Shown here one piece after another: positions 57,735-64,000 of a stretch of 64,000 nt of DNA. Origin of the DNA: Arcuatula senhousia. Its lineage: Eukaryota > Mollusca > Bivalvia > Mytilida > Mytilidae. Both the position numbers and the translations under genes were made by a program. The notes beneath the pieces are model-generated. The model was not told where the DNA came from. It did not search any database and worked only from the letters and a program-made list of their open reading frames with translations. Every line of letters begins with the position of its first letter. Position 1 is the first letter of the stretch. Location: assembly GCA_963971305.1 (NCBI GenBank), contig OZ020304.1, positions 22,302,103-22,366,102 on the forward strand. Reading direction: 5' to 3'.

Positions 57735-57950
57735 ATGCATATTTCAATGTGTAACCTCTGATCATCAGCATTTGAATAATAACATTGAAAGGTCAAAAAC
57801 CAAAGTACTCAAAACTAAATGTTGAACGAATAGGGAAACCAAATACAATTATCGACATCGACCATGTGCAGTACAAGGAAAGAAACCTGGTGTTTTCAAC
57901 GTTTTTGAATTTTACAATCGAAAATTGCAATGACAAAAAATAAAACTTAT
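57735..57950. repeat. Repeat R2, diverged copy
   Basis: It shares GTATATGCATATTTCA, GAAAGGTCAAAAACCAAA and TTTTTGAATTTTACAATCGA with the copies at 11330-11522 and 14790-15027. Confidence 0.55.
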
Positions 57951-58706
57951 TGGAAAACTCGACTAGGCTTGTGATTAACCTTGGGGACCTCTGGTCCACC
58001 AGCAGCGGTTATCGACCCAGTGATTTCAAAATACAAATACAAAAAAGTTAATTTTGTTATGCTGTATATCGGTATATTTTTCAAAGACGATATTATTTAA
58101 ATGAAAGAAAATAATATAAAACGATAAAAAAATATATCATAAGATTATCGTTATCAATTTTTTTAAACATTTTGGTTTTATTAGTTATAAAAAATAAACA
58201 CAAACTGCAAAAAAAAAAATCTGTGTAATATTTTGAATTGGTCCTTGGATGAACGTTTGGCCAACATACAGATGCTACCTGCGTTCATACTCCTGAACAA
58301 ACCATGCCAAAAAAACAATGTCAGACAGTTTGAACGAGGTATTTTGAATTTGTAATATGGGCGATAGATCATCTGTAGATGATATCATGCAATTAAACTT
58401 GTCATTTCCTATATAATAACATTACTGTTTTGACAATCAACATATTAGGTTATAACATAGACCTGTATATTTAATATACAGATCTAGTATCTGGTTAACT
58501 AGCTTATAACTAATTACATATTATAATTCACTAACCTTATTATTGTGTTGGTATGTGAAGCACCTTATTTCGTAAAAGTTCAAACCTGAAACTTAGTCTA
58601 TTTGCAATAATAACTTCTTATGATTATTCATCATTTGCGTCTAAAAATAGCATTCACCTATTTTGAACTTCTCCATGTATTTCGGTGGTGACTAAAACGA
58701 GTAACC

Positions 58707-58724
58707 CGGGCCCGGGCCCGGGCC
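58707..58724. other. GC-rich CCCGGG palindrome run
   Basis: CCCGGGCCCGGGCCCGGG stands out in AT-rich DNA. A shorter GACCCGGGCCGTAAGC lies at 59077-59092. Both sit near GTAACCCG-type words. Purpose unknown. Confidence 0.5.
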
Positions 58725-59246
58725 GACATACGCTAACCCAAATATTTCAAAATGCTATAATAACTCTATTTCTTAATATTTTTGGATGAAATTTGGAAGT
58801 AAGGTGTAAAATTATACTATCTTATTGTTTATTTTCGATTTTCCAAATAAAAAATTGGTAAATTTTAATTTCGAGGCAATTTTCGATTTTTAGATGACTA
58901 AAATGTGTAACCCGTCGAAAAGTGGAAATATTCGATTTGCACATCCAAAACACTTACAATACGAAAAAATGGAGATAATAATTAAAGATATGGATAAAAA
59001 TGTTATAATAGGCCATGAGTTGGTCTAAAATGTATTCGAATTTTCGTTTTAAAGCTATTTTCATACATTTCTACGGACCCGGGCCGTAAGCTGGTTCCAG
59101 GCTGACTACTCTCATAGACAGCCGGTATGGTCCAAAGTATTGTAGGATTTCATTAGTAAAAATTACAGCCAATCAAAACATGTGTTGTAAAATTGCTGTC
59201 ATTTGCCAACTTCCGTAAATAGACGCGCTTATTACAAATCGTAATC

Positions 59247-61039
59247 ATGGAAAAATTTAATTTTATGCTTCAATCGAAGAAAGTCTTATCTAAAATCAAC
59301 ATTTACAGATTGAAGGAGTACTCGTTCTTCAAGCCCCAGCAGATAAAGTGTTTAAAGAGTTCTTTAGAGAAGGACACTTTGTGTGTTTTGCCAACTGGGT
59401 ATGGTAAATCCCTGATTTTTGAAGCGCTTCCATACTTCAGTAATCAAGTGACCGCTGAATTCCATTATATTTGAGCAGCTTGAGAGGTATGGATCACTTG
59501 CCGTACATTTGAAAGGCCAGAGTTTTGAACTTGCAGATGAAGTTAGATATGTGATTGGTCATCCAGAACAGTTTATTACTAAAGATGCCTTTAAATTTTT
59601 TAAAGAATATTTAAGTGGTAGAATTAGCCATATTGTTGTTGATGAGGCTCATTGTGTGGTGCAGTGGGGTAATGGATTCAGAGAACAATTTTATGAACTG
59701 ATTAGGTTGCGGTCATTATTCCCATGTGCAAAGGTGGTGGCATTGACAGCTACAGCAACAAAAGAGATGCAGACAGAGATAGTAACAAGGCTTGGAATGA
59801 AGGGAGAGAATATTATTGTCAGTAATTTAAACAGGGACAACATCAAGCTAGAAGTAAAAAGTAGACCTGCTGGGTGTGGAGGCAATACCAATGTAGAAGA
59901 TTCATATGATTTTGTGTTTACACCTTTATGTTCTGAGCTGTCATCTTTAAAAGAACTCTTTCCTAAAACAGTGGTGTATACAAAGCTTAAATGGTGTGGA
60001 TATGGGTACCAGGTGGTCAGAAGACATGACCCTGCCTTGGTTGACTATATAGCACAGTTTCACAGTCCTTGTACTGAACAGGTAAAACCTGTGCAAAATG
60101 AAAAATGTTAAATTTGATACATGAACATGTAAAATGAGTATAGAAATCTCATCTGATTATGAAGGTTATTTTGATTTTACCAGACAGAAACCTTGTTTTA
60201 ACAAAAATTAATTTGCATTAATTCCATTGTAAACACTTGAAAAACATGTATTTTACCAGACCAAGCCAATTTTATGAACATCTCTGACTGAACTTCGTAA
60301 TCACTGCCCCCATTCGACATTGACCAATTTTTATGCCCCGCCACGACATATCAGGGGGCATCAAACTTTACTCATGTATGTCCATACAAATTAAATTATC
60401 ATGATTATTTCTGTGGATTCTCATAGCAGTGTGATTAACATGTAAACACAAGTAAAGTTTGTTTCAACAGTTCTTTATGACACAACAAACAGAAGCCGGC
60501 ACAACAAATGTGGAGGGGCACATTTTTAGCCCAATTATTTTATAATAATAGTTTTTTAATTAAAAGTAGCATGTACATGTATTTTGTGATTTATATAGCC
60601 AACAATTAAAAACTGGTAAAACAAATACCAAGACTTAATACACTACAATGAATAAAAAAAATAATAAATCTAAAAACTTTATGAGTAAGCAAAAAACATT
60701 ATTGTCAGACTTGCACCAGCCTTGGATTTTGTCAGTGGTGACCCCTGACATTGTTGTGGTTTTCATTCAATTTTTCTTTATATGTACATTGTACAATGCA
60801 TACATAACTGTGTTATACATTTGTACATACAATGTACATGTATGTACAGTATGTTCATTGTATTACCAATAACATGTTCATATGTTTTTTTTTTCAGATG
60901 AGACGTAAAGTTTTAAGTTGCATGGCTGACATTAACAGCAGGATCAGGTTACTCATTGCCACAGAGGCCTACAGTATGGGCACTGATTCACCAGACATAA
61001 GACGTGTTGTTCATATAGGAGTACCATCAGCTATGGAAA
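59247..61039 (+). pseudogene. RecQ-family DNA helicase, frameshifted and incomplete
   Basis: Exon 1 (59247-60081) starts MEKFNFMLQSKK. It has the Q-like region FKPQQIKCL, Walker A LPTGYGKSLIFEALP, then a frame change between about 59440 and 59465 where part of the segment before PLNSIIFEQLERYGSL seems lost. After that come GHPEQF, DEAH box VVDEAHCVVQWG, motif III LTATATKEMQ and VVYTKLKWC. Donor CAG|GTAAAA at 60082; acceptor TTTTCAG at 60897. Exon 2 (60898-61039) gives MRRKVL, RLLIATEAYSMGTDSPDIRR (motif V) and HIGVPSAMES, ending at donor GTATGT. Motif VI (QEIGRAGR) was not found downstream in the window. ATP-dependent 3'-5' unwinding is the family role. No zinc or RQC domain is seen. In bivalves such short RecQ genes are numerous, so this may be a decayed copy of an expanded or mobile family; one sequencing error could also explain the frame change. 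Confidence 0.75.
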
Positions 61040-61059
61040 GTATGTTGTGTAATCATGTT

Positions 61060-63060
61060 AATCATGTTAATAAAAACAAAAATTACCAATATTAAAGTTC
61101 AAGACAATAAAATTTGCTACACCTGACACATGTTTCATCAGATCTAGAGGTGCTCTACCCAAAATATTGAAAAAGCCAACACTATAATAGAAAAATAGCA
61201 CAAAAACTTCTGAACTAAATGAGGCTGAAATCCAGCAGTAAATTTACATGCATATATTTATTTTAAATAACAGGTGTACATACATGACATACATGTATGA
61301 ACATGCTACATGTACTTTAATTATAGAAATAGTGTTACTTCTGTTTTGCAATGAGTTGAGATTACCATAAATTGAACATTACATTAATGACATTATTGTA
61401 TCCCTTTGTGATATTGTTTTCAGTATTTCTACATGTTTAGAAGCGACTCTATATGGTATCAACCACACAGAACAAAGAAAAAATATTATAAAGAAGGAAT
61501 GTCATTAATTTTATTGGAACATTCAATTTGTCTTTTTTCACATTTATATGACAGTGTCACTTATCATGTTTATACATATATAATAATGCTCAGATTAATA
61601 AGGAAATAAAAAATGGAATAAAGTTAATTTTAACACAAAAATTTACAAAATTCAAAGCACATTGAAATGTACGGGTACATGTACCTTTATCATGTTTTAT
61701 AAAATAACACATATACTTATTTATTAGGCCAAACAAAAAAGTATGTGTGTTTACTGTCACATGCTGAAAAAAATTAGGGTCGGTAGGTAGGAAATTATTT
61801 TTCTTATATAATTTTTTTTTTACCTTGAGTCTATGGGGGCAGCTTTGTGACTTTAACAGTGCTTAATAGAAAATGCTCAAAAAAACTTTAGGGTAGGGGG
61901 GTAAAAATTAGGTAGGGTCGGGTGACAGTAAACTCACCTACTTTTTTTTTGGCCTTACATTGAACTTAGAACATCGAACATATTTTATTTTCCAATCAAT
62001 TGCCCAACAAGTGGCAGCATGAGTACAATACAGTGAAACCTCTCTAAACCAAACCCCCTGAAAACTGGCCAGTTTAAAAAGTCCCTTCAAAATTGTATTA
62101 AAATGCATGTAAAATTACCTCACAATACCGGCCACCCCTGTAAGCTGTACACGGGTCGCCTAAAAGAATATTTCCCTTCAGCAGTCAAGTAAATTTAACC
62201 CATGTATATTGGCCACACTAATCATGCCACTGGTCATAAAGTTGTCAAAACATAAGTTATCAAAACAAATCTTTTGAAGCCCTACATGAGTAAACATTAA
62301 TTAGCATAAAAAGTCACTTTAAAATCAACACTATTAAGCATTGTTAAGTTCTTAGATAGGAAAAAAAATTACAACAAGAATACAAAGTGCTAGAAGGAAC
62401 AGCTTTACTTCAACAAGAGACTTGTAGGACATGCATGGTGACCGACAGCAGTGATGTAGTAAATGTACATGTTCACTTACAACACTGATTGCAATGGAAT
62501 TTAGAATGTACATGATTTACAAGTACAATGTGTAATGGAAATACAACCTGGCTGTAGAAAAAAAATCCCGGTTTGTAAGTTGTAAGCTTATTAAGTTAAC
62601 TTATTTATATCATCATTTTCACACATGTTATTATACCCTGATTTTCTGAAAATGGAAATAAAAATAAAAGATATAAAATAAAGAGATGTGGAATAAGTGT
62701 AGTTTCTTTTTTATTTAATTTTATTTTTATTTTTTGTGCCAACCTCTGATCTTTGTCTAACATAAAATGTAAAAAAAAATTGGACACTATATTTTATTAT
62801 ATTTGATATTTGTTTACTTGTGAATGAGTTTAGAAAATGGGATAATTTATGTATGTAACATTTATGCAGAATATTGATTTGTAAATCAGATAATTAAAAA
62901 ATGTTGGCCTTAAGTCTGCCAGAAGCCAACTTCCTGTTTGACCATCTTTGTATATTTAATGGGAAGCGGGGGTATACTGAGCGAAAAGATTCTTGTTGTA
63001 CATGTGTATATTGATAAAATGTACAAAAGATGCATTTTAACACAAAAAAATCTATAAATA
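61060..63060. other. AT-rich stretch, apart from one MITE no gene recognised
   Basis: Between the last visible helicase exon and the DUF6589 ORF I see only low-complexity AT-rich DNA and the MITE at 61726-61955. It could be a long helicase intron. Confidence 0.4.
61726..61955. mobile_element. Foldback MITE, intact copy
   Basis: The left AGGCCAAACAAAAAAGTATG plus TGTGTTTACTGTCAC and the right GTGACAGTAAACTCACCTAC plus TTTTTTTTTGGCCT are inverted repeats. The family matches the split copy at 946-2069. Confidence 0.75.
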
Positions 63061-63062
63061 TA

Positions 63063-63293
63063 TTAGGCCATCCTTAAAAAATTATTTGTTTGCTGTTTAC
63101 CTACTCACATTTTTCAATGTGAGTAGGTAGGTAGGTGAATTATTTTTTTTTCTGAAAAAAGCAAAAATGTGCCTTATTTTTAAAGAAAGTATGCTAAAAA
63201 TAGAATAAAAAAAAATTATTCCCAGAGAGGGTGATAAAATTTTTTGAGTCGGTCGAAAAACAGCAAACCAACATTTTTTTAAGGACGGCCTTA
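63063..63293. mobile_element. Foldback MITE with TTAAGGCC-type ends
   Basis: The left TTAGGCCATCCTTAAAAAAT with TTTGTTTGCTGTTT pairs with the right AAACAGCAAACCAACATTTT with AAGGACGGCCTTAA. A perfect inner hairpin, ACCTACTCACATTTTTCA over TGTGAGTAGGT, lies at about 63100-63130. Confidence 0.75.
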
Positions 63294-63391
63294 ATAAACA
63301 AATCTACAATGTATCTTATCAAATTAGTAAATGTTAGTAGCAACTATATTATAACATCATGAACTTGAGAAATGACAGTTTTACAATTTAA

Positions 63392-64000
63392 CTAATTTCC
63401 TATATCATTTGCAAACTTGACAACTTGTTCCCTAATCCAACTTTTAAACAAATTTACATCTAATAAATCTTCCATTCTGCTGCAGATAGATAAGAATGAG
63501 TCATGTTGCCTGCCTGATGTATATTCAAAGGGACGTAACTGCCGAAGGTCATTTATCATGTCCAGTTCATCATGAATGGAACTAACCTCTGCATGCTTTT
63601 TACTTCGTATTATTACATTGGAGGCCTTATCAAACTGATCTGAAATATCGGATACTGCTGCAATTGCACTTGTTCTCTTTGAAATATAGTCATCTGTTTT
63701 ATTGGAATACATGTGTTTTAGATGCTTCTTAACACATTTAACAATGTACTCCATTTGCAGGTCACATGGAATGTTGCTGTCAATGTGTCCTTTGGTGTTT
63801 ACAAACAGAGCATAGAACTCCTCTGCTGCTTCTTTTTCAGACAATATGCACTGCTGATGAACCAATAATCGAGCTAATTCGTAAGCATACTTTGATAAGT
63901 TATTGTTAGCTTTAAAATGAACCATTGTCAGTTTCAAAAGACGCAATCCACGTTCTCTGTCAGGAAATTTACATAAATTTAGCAGTGCTTTAAACTGAAT
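63392..64000 (-). CDS. DUF6589-domain protein, C-terminal part (runs off the window)
   Basis: The minus-strand frame is open from base 64000 to a stop at 63392, at least 202 codons, so the start lies outside. It reads FPDRERGLRLLKLTMVHFK, ARLLVHQQCILSEKEAAEEF, VNTKGHIDSNIPCDLQMEYI, VKKHLKHMYSN, ISKRTSAIAAVSDISDQFDK and LRQLRPFEYTSGRQHDSF, which fits the C-terminal half of DUF6589 (helical, with a conserved 'N(R/T)KG..GNNIPLDLxxE' style core). DUF6589 proteins occur in many copies in cnidarians and molluscs and may be of transposon origin; their chemistry is not known to me. It lies tail-to-tail with the RecQ-like gene. No stop or frameshift is seen, so this copy may be active. Confidence 0.7.
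   Translation of the reverse strand: MQFKALLNLCKFPDRERGLRLLKLTMVHFKANNNLSKYAYELARLLVHQQCILSEKEAAEEFYALFVNTKGHIDSNIPCDLQMEYIVKCVKKHLKHMYSNKTDDYISKRTSAIAAVSDISDQFDKASNVIIRSKKHAEVSSIHDELDMINDLRQLRPFEYTSGRQHDSFLSICSRMEDLLDVNLFKSWIREQVVKFANDIGN

Larger units (their letters stand above)
56830..59240. other. Upstream flank of gene B, repeats but no gene
   Basis: It contains a two-copy repeat at 57410-57625 (TACTTTCCGAATAATAAGTG / TACTTTTCCGAATACTGAGT), repeat R2 at 57735-57950, the block 58247-58690 shared with 41860-42240, and the GC palindrome at 58707-58724. No promoter motif is certain. Confidence 0.5.

Overview
This is a 64 kb piece of a low-GC animal nuclear genome with introns, one 100-N scaffold gap (18553-18652) and a very heavy load of mobile DNA. 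Everything points to a bivalve mollusc, probably a marine mussel of the Mytilus type. It holds many 'pearl'-like elements (tandem core, ACGG/ACG microsatellite, terminal hairpin), Penelope-like retroelements of the Naiad kind, foldback MITEs, and a RecQ-like helicase beside a DUF6589 gene. The species is an inference; no rRNA, tRNA or mitochondrial marker is present.

The clearest host genes are two paralogues on the minus strand, gene A (20191-26898) and gene B (48148-56820). Each has five coding exons with matching phases. Each encodes a signal peptide, a six-cysteine ectodomain, one transmembrane helix, a basic stop-transfer and a Gln/Tyr/Pro-rich tail ending in a PPSY (PPxY) motif. I do not recognise the family. 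Intron comparison between the two copies gives natural 'empty sites' that expose later insertions: a pearl-like element in intron 2 of B, a Penelope fragment in intron 1 of A, and about 3.4 kb carrying a PHD-finger ORF and an SGNH-hydrolase ORF in intron 3 of B.

Layout: 1-2.1 kb is a MITE with a pearl-like element nested in it, then a small transmembrane terminal exon (2092-2366, minus). 2.4-3.9 kb is a 1.47 kb TIR element inside a Penelope 3' region. 4.2-8 kb holds Penelope relics and foldback MITEs. 8.08-15.03 kb is a direct tandem duplication of about 3.45 kb carrying a decayed Penelope element. 16.6-18.3 kb holds two more minus-strand terminal exons related to the one at 2.1 kb. 18.6-19.4 kb is a minisatellite at the gap. 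20.2-26.9 kb is gene A. 28.5-31.8 kb is an 18-unit tandem array in a pearl-like element. 32.0-35.7 kb is the best-preserved Penelope/Naiad element, itself interrupted. 36.3-40.5 kb is a decayed LINE with a visible target-site duplication. 43.1-47.8 kb is a MITE followed by further pearl-like elements. 48.1-56.8 kb is gene B. 59.2-61.0 kb is a RecQ-like helicase (plus strand, broken). 63.4-64.0 kb is a DUF6589 ORF (minus) running off the window.

Most of the window is mobile DNA. The points most worth follow-up are the estrogen-response-element palindromes repeated in one pearl-like family, the intron insertion carrying divergent PHD and SGNH ORFs, the RecQ/DUF6589 pairing, and the undescribed PPxY membrane-protein pair.
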